Assembly: GCF_021347895.1 (NCBI RefSeq)
Contig: NC_067123.1
Location: 2,124,149 to 2,188,148, forward strand
Source of the DNA: Acanthochromis polyacanthus
Lineage: Eukaryota > Chordata > Actinopteri > Pomacentridae
Length of the DNA stretch: 64,000 nt
Direction of reading: 5' to 3'
Numbering within the stretch: position 1 is the first letter of the stretch; every line of letters begins with the position of its first letter. Below are positions 1 through 12,329 of the stretch, piece by piece. The translations under genes and the position numbers were made by a program. The notes beneath the pieces are model-generated. The model did not search any database, was not told the origin of the DNA, and worked only from the letters and a program-made list of their open reading frames with translations.

Positions 1-149
1 CGTAGGTTCATCTGGAGGTTCACACCTGGAAGTGCTACATTATTAGAGCATAGTGTGAGTTTAGCTCGTAACGGACACCATGACAGACTGATGTGGAGAT
101 TAATGACCTCCAACCAGAGCTCAGGTGCTTCTAGACAGCTCTGAAGTAT

Positions 150-1290
150 TTTAGTTTATTTTTGCTCATTTTCAACATGAATTGATGCAGAAAAGATGAC
201 ATTGGTGCAGAAAAGTTCAGCAGAATGTCAGAGCTTAAATGTTTAATGATCACATTTAAAAGTTTTGACCTCCTGCAGAAGTTTCACCATTTTACTGCTT
301 TTCAACATTGAACCGTGGTCAGTTTAATGCTGATTCATTGTTACGAATGTCGACAAAAAGTACCAAATAGTTCATGAATTTAGCCTCTCGGGTGTAAATT
401 CTTGGTTCTCTGAATGATCTTAGTTCATTTTGAATTGTTTTCAGTGTGAATTCATGCAGCAAAGATACAAATTAATCCAGAGAAATTCTCCAGAATACAA
501 GTTTTCCTCTTTTATTTCTGGTCAACTTTTGCGTGTTTTTGTCACAAACTCACACAGAAAAGACTCTTTAAAACAGTTTATTTTACAACAAAAGAAGATA
601 TTTTAGCAGCACATGGTTTGTTACAAGGTAGAAACTGAGAACTGGTGTCAGCTAAAATTATTTAGTAGAAATCTGTTTCACATTGACATTAAAGAGTCTT
701 TTCTGTATGAATTTGTGTCAAAAATACATAAAATGAACCACAATTTAATGTTGACCAGAAATAAAAGAGGAAAACCTGCATCCTGGAGAAGTTTTTTGAA
801 GCAATTTGTGTGTTTTCTGCATCAAATCATGCTGAAAATGACTGAAAATAAACTAAAATAATTAAGATCTTTATGCAAAATCAGCAGAATCCATAAGAGA
901 TTTTAATTTTTTAAATTAAAAGTGATGCAAACAGTTTAATCTACTAAAAAAAGTGATATTTTACCAGGACATGGTTTGTTATGAGGTGAAAGCTGAGAAT
1001 TAGTGTTAATTAGCATTATTTTGTACAAATGTGTTTCCACTTTGACATTAGTGAATCTTTTCTGTAAACTCGTAAAGATCCAAAGTATTTTAGTTTATGT
1101 TCAGCATGAATTGATGCAGAAAAGATGTGAATTAATGCTGAGAAATTCTCCAGAATGCAAGTTTTCCTGTTTTAGTTCTGATCAACATTAAGTTGGGCTT
1201 AATTTAATGTATTTTTGACACAAATTCACACAGAAAAGACTCTTTAATGTCAAAGTGAAACAGATTTCTACTAAATAATGTTGAATAATG
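150..1290. repeat. Cluster of alternating direct and inverted repeat copies
   Basis: AT-rich, non-coding DNA built from several copies of one diverged unit in both orientations. The stretch about 428-583 is the reverse complement of about 676-850. About 610-716 recurs in direct orientation at about 969-1070, and about 1083-1290 is again in the reverse orientation. A shared core is the string gagaaattctccagaat. The structure could be a foldback-like element or remnants of one palindromic repeat. Open frames here are short and do not look like protein. Confidence 0.6.
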
Positions 1291-1398
1291 AAGAATCTAA
1301 AGTGTAAAGTTGCGTTTAGCTGCTTCCAGGTGTACCAGGTGGAGTCATGTCTGTCTTGGTGGCCTCTCTGACTCGTCTCTGGTTGTGTTTCCCTCCAG

Positions 1399-1449
1399 AG
1401 GTCCTGTGAGTCGCCTTACATCTCCACTATGAGATTCCTCCTCCTCTAA
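1399..1449 (+). CDS. Possible terminal coding exon of an unrecognised gene
   Basis: A good polypyrimidine tract ending in tttccctccag (AG at 1397-1398) is followed by a short open stretch with a stop at 1447-1449 in one frame and at 1430-1432 in another. About 320 bases downstream there is an AATAAA signal, so this has the layout of a last exon plus 3' UTR of a gene lying mostly left of the window. The encoded tail is only 10-16 residues and I do not recognise it. The exon call is an inference from splice-site and poly(A) context. Confidence 0.3.
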   Translation, partial: RSCESPYISTMRFLLL

Positions 1450-1770
1450 ACTTTGTGCCAAACAACCAGAGTGGAACTGAACTCACGCCGACGAGCAGAA
1501 CTCTGAATTCATCTGAAACTAAGAAATATTAAAACATGCAAGTATTCTGTGTCCTCACCGTGTTCTGGTGCACCTTAAAGATTCTAGAAAACAGGAAGTA
1601 TCTGACATGGTGTTCTTCTTCTGATGTTGTTCTCGTTACTTCAGTTGGATAATGTGTGTTTTTGTGTGTTTTTGCTGTTTTTGTCTTGAATTATTGCGTT
1701 ATTTAACATCTTCAGGCTGCAGAGGGTGGATGTAAATGTATATGAGCCTCCTGTTGCAGGAGATCTGTGA

Positions 1771-1776
1771 AATAAA
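1771..1776 (+). promoter_or_regulatory. Poly(A) signal AATAAA
   Basis: AATAAA is followed within about 20 bases by an A-rich stretch. It is placed sensibly to end the 3' UTR of the possible terminal exon at 1399. Confidence 0.4.
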
Positions 1777-1826
1777 GCTTTATGAAAGGAACGCCTCCTC
1801 TGGCTCTATGATGAAACAAAACCACG

Positions 1827-2391
1827 CACTTCTGCTCACCTACAAGTACTTCTGCTGCTGACCTTCAAGTACTTCCGCTGACCTACAAGTACTTCTACTG
1901 ACCTACAAGTACTTCTGCTGACCTACAAGTACTTCTGCTGCTGACCTACAAGTACTTCTGCTGACCTACAGGTACTTCTGCTGACCTACAAGTACCTCTG
2001 CTGACCTACAAGTACTTCTGCTGACCTACAAGTACCTCTGCTGACCTACAAGTACTTCTGCTGACCTACAAGTACTTCTGCTGACCTACAAGTACCTCTG
2101 CTGACCTACAAGTACTTCTGCTGACCTACAAGTACTTCCGCTGACCTACAAGTACTTCCGCTGACCTACAAGTACTTCTGCTGCTGACCTACAAGTACTT
2201 CTGCTGACCTACAGGTACTTCTGCTGACCTGCAAGTACCTCTGCTGACCTTCAAGTACTTCTGCTGACCTACAAGTACTTCTGCTGACCTACAAGTACTT
2301 CTGCTGACCTACAGGTACTTCTGCTGACCTACAAGTACCTCTGCTGACCTACAAGTACTTCTGCTGACCTACAAGTACTTCCGCTGACCTA
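1827..2391. repeat. 20-bp minisatellite array (left copy)
   Basis: About 27 tandem copies of ctgacctacaagtacttctg, with variants (aag/agg, tactt/tacct) and a few 23-bp units with an extra ctg. Each unit contains the palindrome aagtactt. The period is not a multiple of three and no spacers are present, so it is neither coding nor CRISPR. The array is cut at TA 2390-2391 by a Tc1 element. The same unit forms the array at the right end of the window. Confidence 0.95.
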
Positions 2392-4042
<1,651 letters not shown>

Positions 4043-4781
4043 TACTTAGGTCATTTTTCCCCCAACGTTTTCTCACTGGACAATGCTTGTCATAAAGTGA
4101 AATGAATATATTCATAAACAAATTATAGGCTACATCAACATCTAATTCTTCACATATAGCCTCCCAGTCATGAGAAAGTAAATCCATTTTAAAATCTTTT
4201 AGTGCCCGCTCAGATTTCAGCCTGCAGCAAGTAAAGGTAGGATTTTGTTTTACTATTTTATAGTTCACATTGTACACCATAAAGACAGGGAGATGATCAC
4301 TAGTATCATTTATTAGTATACCACTAACCACATTACCATCTAAAATATTAGTAAATATGTTGTCGATTAAAGTTGCGCTATGATTTGTTATTCTAGTTGG
4401 TCTTGTGATTAATGGATACAAATTAATACTGTACACTGCATCAGTAAAATCCTCGGTAGCTTTATGTTTCTTTGTATTCAGTAAATCTATATTATACTCG
4501 CCACACAGTATAATGTCTTTTTTTGTTTTTCCAACAAATAATCTCTCTACCCACTCTCGGAATAAATTAATGTCTGATCCTGGAGTTCTGTATATACAAC
4601 TTACTAGTATAGTCTTCCTTGCTTGCAACACAATTTCCACAGTTATGAATTCAAACAAATCTTCCACCGCTAGCGTCATATCTTCGAGGATTTTACAACT
4701 AATATTTTTATCAATATATAAAGCCACACCCCCTCCTGTCTTCTCTTGTCTATTTTTATAAAACATTTCATAGCTATTCAT
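4043..4781 (-). pseudogene. L2/Jockey-like LINE endonuclease fragment (copy 1)
   Basis: Minus-strand reading frame of about 240 residues with an apurinic-type endonuclease domain of a non-LTR retrotransposon. It has a GGGVALYID segment, the metal-binding motif that is normally GDFN here read as GEYN, and SDHLPVF near the end. It stops being LINE at 4043 where the Tc1 element begins; the last ten or so codons of the frame run into the Tc1 terminus. The Asp-to-Glu change in GEYN would be expected to impair nicking. The same fragment recurs at 19996-20421. Confidence 0.85.
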
Positions 4782-4794
4782 TTTAAAGTCAAAG

Positions 4795-5135
4795 CCTCTT
4801 TATTCATCTTTGTTCGCTGGAACCCACAACACAACCGGCTGCTCCTTACCTCCCGGAACCTCCTAGAACACCACCGGTGAGACGTCCTCCTCTACCCGGC
4901 CAAACGTAACACCTCGGCCCCCCGGTTCATCAGAGCCTGACGTTCCGCCTCCTCCGAACCCCTCGCCACCCGCTGGGCACCTAGCCCCCCACTACATCAG
5001 CCGCTCCCTGCTCCTGCACCCTGGTTTCCCCCCACCGAGCCACTATTCACCCCCTTTACAATAAAACTCCTCAGTTCCACCGGCCTTGATAGTGTGGCTT
5101 TCTGTTAGGGTCCGCCTTCTGAGATCGTGACAGTC
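4795..5135. repeat. GC-rich unclassified block (copy 1), possibly an LTR remnant
   Basis: Pro-codon-like, C-rich sequence with AATAAA near 5061 and ending gatcgtgaca, which resembles the R-U5 end of an LTR. No matching second LTR, primer site or coding region is next to it. An almost identical block lies at 20435-20775 in the second copy of the duplicated segment. The LTR idea is an inference. Confidence 0.4.
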
Positions 5136-5326
5136 AGGGCCTATTTCCTTTACATTTGATACTGCTGCTATTTCACAGATGGTTTTACTGAAATGATCCT
5201 GCACTTGACGTTAAATATGTTAAAACATGTTGAAATATGTTTTACATTCATTACATAATAAAGACTACGTGGTCTAATTTGGAATGGGCTTCTTTTGAAT
5301 AGTCTTCAGGTTCTCACAGTACTTAC
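5136..5326. other. Short shared spacer, no feature recognised
   Basis: AT-rich sequence between the GC-rich block and the hAT relic, containing an AATAAA. It is repeated at 20776-20965 and I see no gene in it. Confidence 0.5.
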
Positions 5327-6480
5327 TAGGGGTGTAACGGTACACGTATTCGTACCGAACTGTTCGGTACAGAGGTGTACCGCCGTCCGAATATTTTAGG
5401 ACTATTAAGAATATACACAATTGTTTTAATTGCGAAACCTAAAACTTCGTAGTGCCCACAGCTGCGGTGGACCTTCTCCGGCTCACAGTCGCGCAGTATT
5501 GCGGAACTAAAAACAAGTAGGAGTTTCCAGGGAACCACAGCATGTGACGGATCGTTTATTCTCCTGCCGGTGTTGTGCTGAGTTGTGCCTGCCCGCCAAG
5601 ATCTGCATGCAGGTCGGGGAAGCGCACCCACTCCGCTAAAATGGAAACTATGAGACACCAAACAGTTTTTTACGGCACAGTACTTCTTGATAATGAAAAG
5701 ACACTGCATGAAAGCTTGGACCTACACGCAGAGCTCGACGGGCAGGCATGATTTGGCACAACACCGGTGCTTCATGGCTAATGCTAGCAACAACAAGAAC
5801 AAGCTGGAGCTGGAAGACGCTCCGGCGTCATTAAAATCACCCGTTTGGGATCACTTCGGTTTCCCAGTGAAGAAAAAGTAGAAAAACAAGTGGACAAGAC
5901 GAAAGCCGTATGCCGACACTGTGAAGCGGTCCTCAGCTGCATCCAGCAACACGTCAAACTTAAGACACACATTAGAAAAAGCACCATCCAAGCGTAGCTA
6001 TCCCCGCTGCTAGGAAAAAACAGAGAACTGTACAAACGATGCTCCCAACATCATTTCATCAAACTCTGCTTAGCAATTCAGAACGGTCTAAAGCAATAAC
6101 CATGTTCATGGTGTTTTCATAGCAGCAGATCTACGGCCATGCTCTGTTGTTAAGAACTGAGGTTTTAAACCTCTGATGAAGGTAAGCTTCCATTAACTTT
6201 ACATTATTGCTGTGCCCTTTGCTACAGATAAATGACTAGATTGTGTATTTTTTTAGCCTACTAGTATATTTATGCTGTAAACAAGAGCCTAACTAAATAG
6301 TATTGTTTTTTAAAAAAGCAATCACATTAAAATATATTTCCTATTTTAGGTGATAGAGCCCCGTTATGAAGTTCCTTCTCATCCACATTTCAGCAGAAAG
6401 TTATACATACATGAATATCGACATCAGTAATATCAGTTATCGGCGATATCAGAGACATTAATATTGGTATCGGCCAGAAA
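5327..6480 (+). mobile_element. BED-finger hAT transposon relic (copy 1)
   Basis: It starts with taggggtgtaacggtacacg, the terminus style of fish ZBED-type hAT elements. A plus-strand frame at about 5777-5880 reads SLKSPVWDHFGFPVKK, and other frames just downstream give KAVCRHC and SNLRHTLEKA. Together these are the start, Cys pair and His end of a BED zinc finger, but split by frame changes. No catalytic RNase-H-like domain follows. The right part (about 6410-6480) has a different terminus style (tatcggccagaaatttt), so this is a composite of two hAT fragments. A near-identical copy is at 20966-22133. Confidence 0.7.
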
Positions 6481-6482
6481 TT

Positions 6483-6972
6483 TTAATATCGTGCATCACG
6501 AGTATCAACTGATGGAAGTTGCCACCTTTGTAACCCATGACTTTATGACCACTGCAAAATAAAAGAGGGAAAAAAAGAGAGCAACTGTCTGATTTATGAG
6601 TGGAGTCCTGCTCAAACCCTGGGTACATGAAACATCCTTTTTCAAGTGCAGAAACTGCACACAAACTCTAAGAACAAACTATCAGTGATAATCACCCGTC
6701 ATTGAAAGTGGGAGAACACTTGACACTCACAGACGTGAGGCCAGCAAGAAACTGACCAGTGAAGCTGGGTTTATATTGGCTAAATATCCAACATCCCAGT
6801 AGAAGATTTAACACTGATGTCATATCTTTTCAACATTATGTGGTGAGAACAAGTTTGTGCTGATGCTGATCACGTCACAATTCCCAATCTTACCTACATC
6901 TCCAGATCAACTTGGACCAAATTTCTGTGTCAAGACTGGCCACAGTTGTTCAAAACAGTATCCCACTAAATT
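6483..6972 (-). other. 3' untranslated/flanking region of zinc-finger gene A
   Basis: Sequence directly downstream (minus strand) of the zinc-finger stop codon. It is conserved with 23234-23701 and 31215-31682 behind genes B and C. It holds no open frame of interest. In copies B/C an LTR sits exactly at the left edge of this region. Confidence 0.7.
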
Positions 6973-7277
6973 TCATAACAATATCCAAAATATCCAATGT
7001 AGAATTGTGTGCACACTGTTGCTGAGACAACCTTTACATACCTTACTGTGACACTGATTGAATGCTTTCTTTCTGCTGTGGATCTGCTGGTGTTGTTTCA
7101 GGGAACCCAAGGTTGTAAAAATCTTCTTACACTCGTCACGTCTGTATGGTCTCTTCCCAGTGTGGACACATTGGTGAGCTTTGAGTTTTTGAATGTAGCT
7201 GTAGCCTTTCCCACACTGGTCACAAAGGTATGGTTTAACCCCGGTGTGGGTCACTTCATGGGCTTTTAACTGTGCAT
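6973..7277 (-). pseudogene. C-terminal fingers of zinc-finger gene A, cut off by an insertion
   Basis: Encodes the last finger remnants, matching the C-termini of genes B and C: the second half of the finger that starts YCGKPFVQ, the finger YLCDQCGKGY, and a last finger with YRRDEC in which the first zinc Cys has become Arg. It is separated from the main array by the 1.98-kb insertion at 7283-9261, so it can no longer be translated with the rest unless the insertion is spliced out. Confidence 0.85.
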
Positions 7278-7282
7278 ACTGT

Positions 7283-9261
7283 TGTAGCGGTACTACGTTA
7301 TGATTTATTGCTCTCGTTATTAATAATTGGGGCACCACCCTAGATCTCTAGGGAAAAATATTAATTTTAATAAAAAAATTAATATTCATAAAAATTTTGA
7401 TCAATCTCATATCAAAAAGTCTTGAATCCTCGTTTAAATTGACCACATTCTACACAAAGAAACACAAGACTGTAATTTGGTCTATAATGAGGTATTTATT
7501 AACTATTCTATGAAAATAACGACAAGTGAACTATGTACAATGTAGATATGGTGTGTGTGTGTGTGTGTGTGTAGGACTACATGTGTGTGTGTGCGTGCAT
7601 GTGTGGAATGTGGGAGTGTGTGTGTGGTGTGTGCATGTGTGAGAGATGTGGAAGTGTGTGAGAGAGAAGGAAATATGGTGAGGATTAGCCAGAGCTAACC
7701 TGACGAGGTAATCGGTAATTTGGATTAAGAATTCTAATGATTTGTAAGAGAATAAATTGATTAAATGAATTAATTGACCAAGCGGTTAGTACATCACCCA
7801 TAGAATGGAATCAGAGCAAACTCAGCTGGAGTTATTGAAGTGAACCGTCATGGGGCTGGGACTTGCGAGGCCTTCAGATTCGCAGCACACGGTCTGGACC
7901 TGCGGGTTCGGAACGGTGCGTCGTCGTTGTTGTGGCCACGCCTAGATGTCCTGCCGCGGGTTGATCGGTTCTGTGCACATGGACCTGGTTCGACAGGTCT
8001 CAGCTGAGTGTTGCTTGGCTTAAAAATGATGGTTCTCAGGCTTTAGCCAAGAAAAACGGGTGTTGATGAAAAACGGTCAAAATTAAGAAAAATAAATGCT
8101 GGTTCTGAATCGGTTCTTCAGATTAAACGAATAACGAGCAAAATGTCTCCTTAAGTTACAAAAATGTTAAAAGATAAATAGTTAACAAACTTAGATGGTG
8201 AGGGAATTTCAAAGATAGAAAAAACGCGCTTTAGGTAAGAAAATAATGAGAGAGACTTTGGTTGGCCTCTCAGGAAGAGAGGGGTAAGAGAGAAGAGTCG
8301 GTAAGAGAGTAAGATGATAAGAGAGCGATGATGTGGGCTACGGCTGACTTTATCTGTGGGTCCAGCTAAGGGGAGGACCTGGGCGGAGAGAGAGAACTTT
8401 TAGGCGCGAGTCTGGTGGAATTTGGAATCTCTTTGTTCTCACAAAGTAGAGAAGAAAGAGGAATCCAGAATGGATTAAAATATGATATTAAACGCGCAAA
8501 ACACGATCTGTCTATCCCACCATATTCAGTTGTGTGAAAGTGAAATGTGTAGATTAATACATATGTTCATATGATGTGAATCATTTCATTCATAACTATA
8601 TGTTTATGACATTAAAAATATGTATCACAGTGAGAATATAACAACAAGTCAGAGATTTGGTAACAGGTAAATACAATGGTCATCATTCAACCTAAATGGA
8701 GTAATAAAGAAGGAATCAGATTAAACATCACAAATTAATAAATCAGCTTCTGTGAAAGATAGAATCTTGATTTTCGGATATGTTAATGATGAATGATTTC
8801 CATTGACGTTGGTAATTCTGTAAACACAAAATACATTCCAGAAATATTAATTTGGCAAGGTTTTTAAGTTCAGTTCCAGTCTCTTTGTTTCAGTCAAAGA
8901 GAGGGAGAGGGTGACTCCAGCCTTCAGCCATAAAGTTTTACGACTTGTTATCTGATCTGTGGAATGCAGAGACATCTCCGGCTGAGGGTCTCCTGAAGCT
9001 GAAAAGGGATTTTAGCATGAAAGTTCATTAAACAAACATCCATAGTCTATAATTGAAAGTCATTGTCTTTTAAAAAGAAGAAGTTATTCCAGGGGTTTAA
9101 ATGTTCACAGGAGTTCCATCCTTCTGTGAATGAAAACCTACAGAAATACAAATGTCTCAATCCTCCTATAGAGATGGGTGTTGGTCAGTGCTGAAGAGAG
9201 GGAGAGCTTATCTGAGTTTTGATCAGCTCAGGAATTCCAGGGCCTTTGCAGTCTTGCTACA
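7283..9261. mobile_element. Solo-LTR-like insertion inside zinc-finger gene A
   Basis: A 1979-bp insertion whose ends read TGTAGC...GCTACA, flanked on both sides by CTGT (7279-7282 and 9262-9265). Comparison with genes B and C gives the uninterrupted sequence, so the borders are exact. TG...CA ends with a 4-bp target duplication fit a solo LTR of a retrovirus-like or gypsy element. It contains a (GT)n run at about 7549-7580 and GA-rich stretches but no coding region. About 2 kb is long for an LTR, so a non-autonomous DNA element with 6-bp TIRs is the alternative. Confidence 0.7.
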
Positions 9262-10899
9262 CTGTACAAATGGTTTGCCACAGTAATCACATACTAACAC
9301 ATCATATCCAGTGTGAAATTGGCGTTGATGACGTTTTAGGCTCCCATGGCGCTTGAAAGTTTTTTCACAGTAGTCACAGTGGTACCGCTTTCTACCAGAG
9401 TGGGGGCATTGACGGATCAACAACTGTTCATGTACAGTAACTGTTTTCACACACTGATCGCAGTGGAATGGGTCACCTCCATTGTGAACGAGTTGGTGTG
9501 TTGTTAAACTACCCTTTTGAGTAAAAGTCTTCCCACACCGGTCACAGCTGAATGGTTTAACTCCACTGTGAATGAGTTGGTGTTTTGTTAAATACGTCTT
9601 GTGAGTAAAAGTCTTCCCACATTGGTCACAGCTGAATGCTCTAACTCCACTGTGAATGAGTTGATGTGATGTTAAACTACTCTTGCGAGTAAAAGTCTTC
9701 CCACACTGGTCACAGCTGAATGGTTTAACTCCACTGTGAATGAGTTGGTGTCTTGTTAAAATACCCTTTTGAGTAAAAGTCTTCCCACACCGGTCACAGC
9801 TGAATGGTTTAACTCCACTGTGAATGAGTTGATGTTTTGTTAAATGACTCTTGTGAGTAAAAGTCTTCCCACATTGGTCACAGCTGAATGGTTTAACTCC
9901 ACTGTGAATGAGTTGGTGTTTTGTTAAATACGTCTTGTGAGTAAAAGTCTTCCCACATTGGTCACAGCTGAATGGTTTAACTCCACTGTGAATGCGTTGA
10001 TGTGATGTTAAACTACTCTTGCGAGTAAAAGTCTTCCCACACCGGTCACAGCTGAATGGTTTAACTCCACTGTGAATGAGTTGATGTTTTGTTAAATGAC
10101 TCTTGTGAGTAAAAGTCTTCCCACATTGGTCACAGCTGAATGGTTTAACTCCACTGTGAATGAGTTGGTGTTTTGTTAAATACGTCTTGTGAGTAAAAGT
10201 CTTCCCACACTGGTCACAGCTGAATGGTTTAACTCCACTGTGAATGAGTTGATGTGAAGTTAAATGACTCTTGGTAGTAAAAGTCTTCTTACACTGGTCA
10301 CAGCTGAATGCTCTAACTCCACTGTGAATGAGTTGATGTGAAGTTAAATGACTCTTGGTAGTAAAAGTCTTCTTACACTGGTCACAGCTGAATGCTCTAA
10401 CTCCACTGTGAATGCGTTGATGTCTTGTTAAATTGCTCTTTTGAGTAAAAGTCTTCCCACACTGGTCACAGCTAAATGTTTTAACTCCACTGTGAATGAG
10501 TTGGTGTCTTGTTAAATGACTCTTGCGAGTAAAAGTCTTCTCACACTGGTCACAGCTGAATGGTTTAACTCCACTGTGAATGAGTTGGTGTCTTGTTAAA
10601 TTGCTCTTTTGAGTAAAAGTCTTCCCACACTGGTCACAGCTAAATGTTTTAACTCCACTGTGAATGAGTTGGTGTCTTGTTAAATGACTCTTGCGAGTAA
10701 AAGTCTTCTCACACTGGTCACAGCTGAACGTTTTAACTCCACTGTGAATGCGTTTGTGAATTCTTAGCTTTCTAGCTGTGATAAAAGTCTTGCTGCATTG
10801 CTCACAACTGAGTGATTCATCTCTGGTTGTTGTTGTTGGGGACCCATTGTTTTCCTTTGCAGATTTCTGATGTCTCACTTCATTCCCCTTTTCATGTTT
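9223..10899 (-). CDS. C2H2 zinc-finger protein A (18 fingers plus a truncated one)
   Basis: Large zinc-finger exon, beginning after a splice acceptor (ttctacag on the minus strand, AG complement at 10900-10901). A short acidic/polar leader is followed by finger 1 ([10 protein letters not shown]), fifteen near-identical fingers of the [11 protein letters not shown] type joined by HSGVK linkers, two divergent fingers (FHCDQC, YHCDYC) and half a finger. Translation then enters the LTR-like insertion and ends after 12 foreign residues at 9223. No KRAB, SCAN or BTB domain is visible; upstream exons are not identified. Fingers differ mainly at helix positions -1, 2, 3 and 6, which set DNA specificity. 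The likely role is sequence-specific nuclear DNA binding. Whether the truncated protein is made is unknown. Confidence 0.8.
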   Translation of the reverse strand, partial: KHEKGNEVRHQKSAKENNGSPTTTTRDESLSCEQCSKTFITARKLRIHKRIHSGVKTFSCDQCEKTFTRKSHLTRHQLIHSGVKTFSCDQCGKTFTQKSNLTRHQLIHSGVKPFSCDQCEKTFTRKSHLTRHQLIHSGVKTFSCDQCGKTFTQKSNLTRHQRIHSGVRAFSCDQCKKTFTTKSHLTSHQLIHSGVRAFSCDQCKKTFTTKSHLTSHQLIHSGVKPFSCDQCGKTFTHKTYLTKHQLIHSGVKPFSCDQCGKTFTHKSHLTKHQLIHSGVKPFSCDRCGKTFTRKSSLTSHQRIHSGVKPFSCDQCGKTFTHKTYLTKHQLIHSGVKPFSCDQCGKTFTHKSHLTKHQLIHSGVKPFSCDRCGKTFTQKGILTRHQLIHSGVKPFSCDQCGKTFTRKSSLTSHQLIHSGVRAFSCDQCGKTFTHKTYLTKHQLIHSGVKPFSCDRCGKTFTQKGSLTTHQLVHNGGDPFHCDQCVKTVTVHEQLLIRQCPHSGRKRYHCDYCEKTFKRHGSLKRHQRQFHTGYDVLVCDYCGKPFVQCSKTAKALEFLS

Positions 10900-11640
10900 C
10901 TGTAGAAACAGACAAAGACACAAACAGAGGCAGAGATTTAAATGCAGCTGTGAAACAAGAAAAGCACTCAGAGAGAGCAGTACTTCGCCAAGGCAGCTCA
11001 GTCGTATCATTTCCGACAGATGAAATTTTTCATAAAAATTTACCTTGGGCTGAGCACAGGCATGTGTTGTGCATATGTACATTATGTACAGATACCGAAT
11101 GGCGTGACATAAATGTAGCAGACGGCAGAAATTGATGGGACTGGAAACACACCCACACCCTTTAACCAACTGTTCTTTGGATGGTTTCCGACTGATACGT
11201 CCCGATAAGTCAGCAGCGGTCCATTTTTAGAAGGATCGCATGACTCTCTTTCGTTATTCTGGCATTTAGCAAATAGATATAATTTTGGCAATCCTAAATG
11301 ACCTAAAACTGGAGGAGCGTCATTTGATTTTATGTCTGACATTGTTGGAAAAAAAAAAAAAAAAAGGTTATGTTCCATTTTATACAGTGAAAGTAAACTT
11401 CTGGTTTCAACTGTCTGAATGTCTTGAGAAGGAAAAAGGCCTGCAAACTCACAATGCTCAAAAGTACTATTCTCAGCCAAAGAATATGCTGCTCCTTACC
11501 TTCCTGAACACCTGGCTTGAAAAACAAGACTTTGTGTGTTACTTATCTTCTGTCTATCTGTTTGGACTCACGGCTGTTCAGTCTACCAGTAAAATACTCG
11601 GTTTAATGAGGACTTCCATCTAACGGAGTGGAAATATCGC
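10900..11640 (-). other. Upstream/intron region of zinc-finger gene A
   Basis: Conserved with gene C up to about 11545 (matching 33405), then diverges. Compared with B and C, copy A has about 120 extra bases near 10975-11095. A minus-strand frame starting MSDIKSNDAPP is open but changes amino acids freely between copies and has no clear donor site, so I treat it as non-coding or 5' UTR. An A-run at 11349-11366 is present. Confidence 0.5.
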
Positions 11641-12165
11641 TTCACTGTGGCAGAGTGTGACGATCTCCATCACATTAACTGGTGACAGTTTGTGGCCTCA
11701 GTCCGACAAAAACACCAAGAGAAGTTCTAATACCGTTTTCAAAGCTTACTGCGATAAACCAGTTGGACCTGAGTTGTTCTACTTCTAAACAGACTTTAAA
11801 TAAAACAATGACATCATATAAACCATCTGACCACATTCTAACCATAGGTTTCACATTCCAGCCTTCAGAACGTCGACATGCTTCATCTAATTTTTCACCC
11901 AAACAGAGCAATAACGACAATGTTAGAGCTGACAACAAGAACATTTCGGAACAGTTTATTGACGTCTGTGTGTTCTGAACAGGCATCGGTACAGTCACCT
12001 ATGCTATGTGTTGCCATTGTAACAGCTGCCTCGCTCACTGAATATCACCAGTTGATCGGAACACCAGTTAATCTTGAACACCGGACATACTCGTCGCCAT
12101 CTGCTTGCACGTCGAGTCTCCAATGGTCTCCATTCAAATCTAGTTGTAGTTGGGGTCCGTGACGT
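11641..12165. other. No gene recognised
   Basis: Unique-looking sequence with only short frames on both strands. I see no splice-bounded exon, TIR or repeat in it. Confidence 0.5.
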
Positions 12166-12329
12166 CACTTACCTGCGCCACTTGAGATTGCTTTTGCGTT
12201 TGAATTATGAGACACATTTTGCGGAGTGAGCACGAAAACGAAAAAGCATTTCTGAGTTTGCTTTTGCTTTTTCATTTAGTCACAAAATGAGCAGTCTTGA
12301 AGAAGAAAATGAAATTGCATTTTAGAATA
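12166..12329. repeat. AT-rich interspersed repeat, left part
   Basis: Repetitive ttgctttt/aaatgaaattgcatttt sequence that continues at 13437 once the inserted Tigger-like element is removed. A related unit at about 13650-13690 shows the uninterrupted sequence across the insertion site. Confidence 0.7.

Noticed and set aside
1827..2391. CRISPR-like regular repeat
   Set aside because: Units are directly adjacent with no spacers, in a vertebrate genome; it is a minisatellite.
4795..5135. Proline-rich coding exon
   Set aside because: C-rich composition gives Pro codons, but no stable frame is kept between the two copies.
7549..7690. (GT)n and GA-rich stretch as a regulatory element
   Set aside because: Simple repeats inside the LTR-like insertion; nothing links them to function.
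10812..11135. Plus-strand frame opposite zinc-finger A's leader
   Set aside because: Antisense shadow of the zinc-finger exon and its flank; no domain or splice context.
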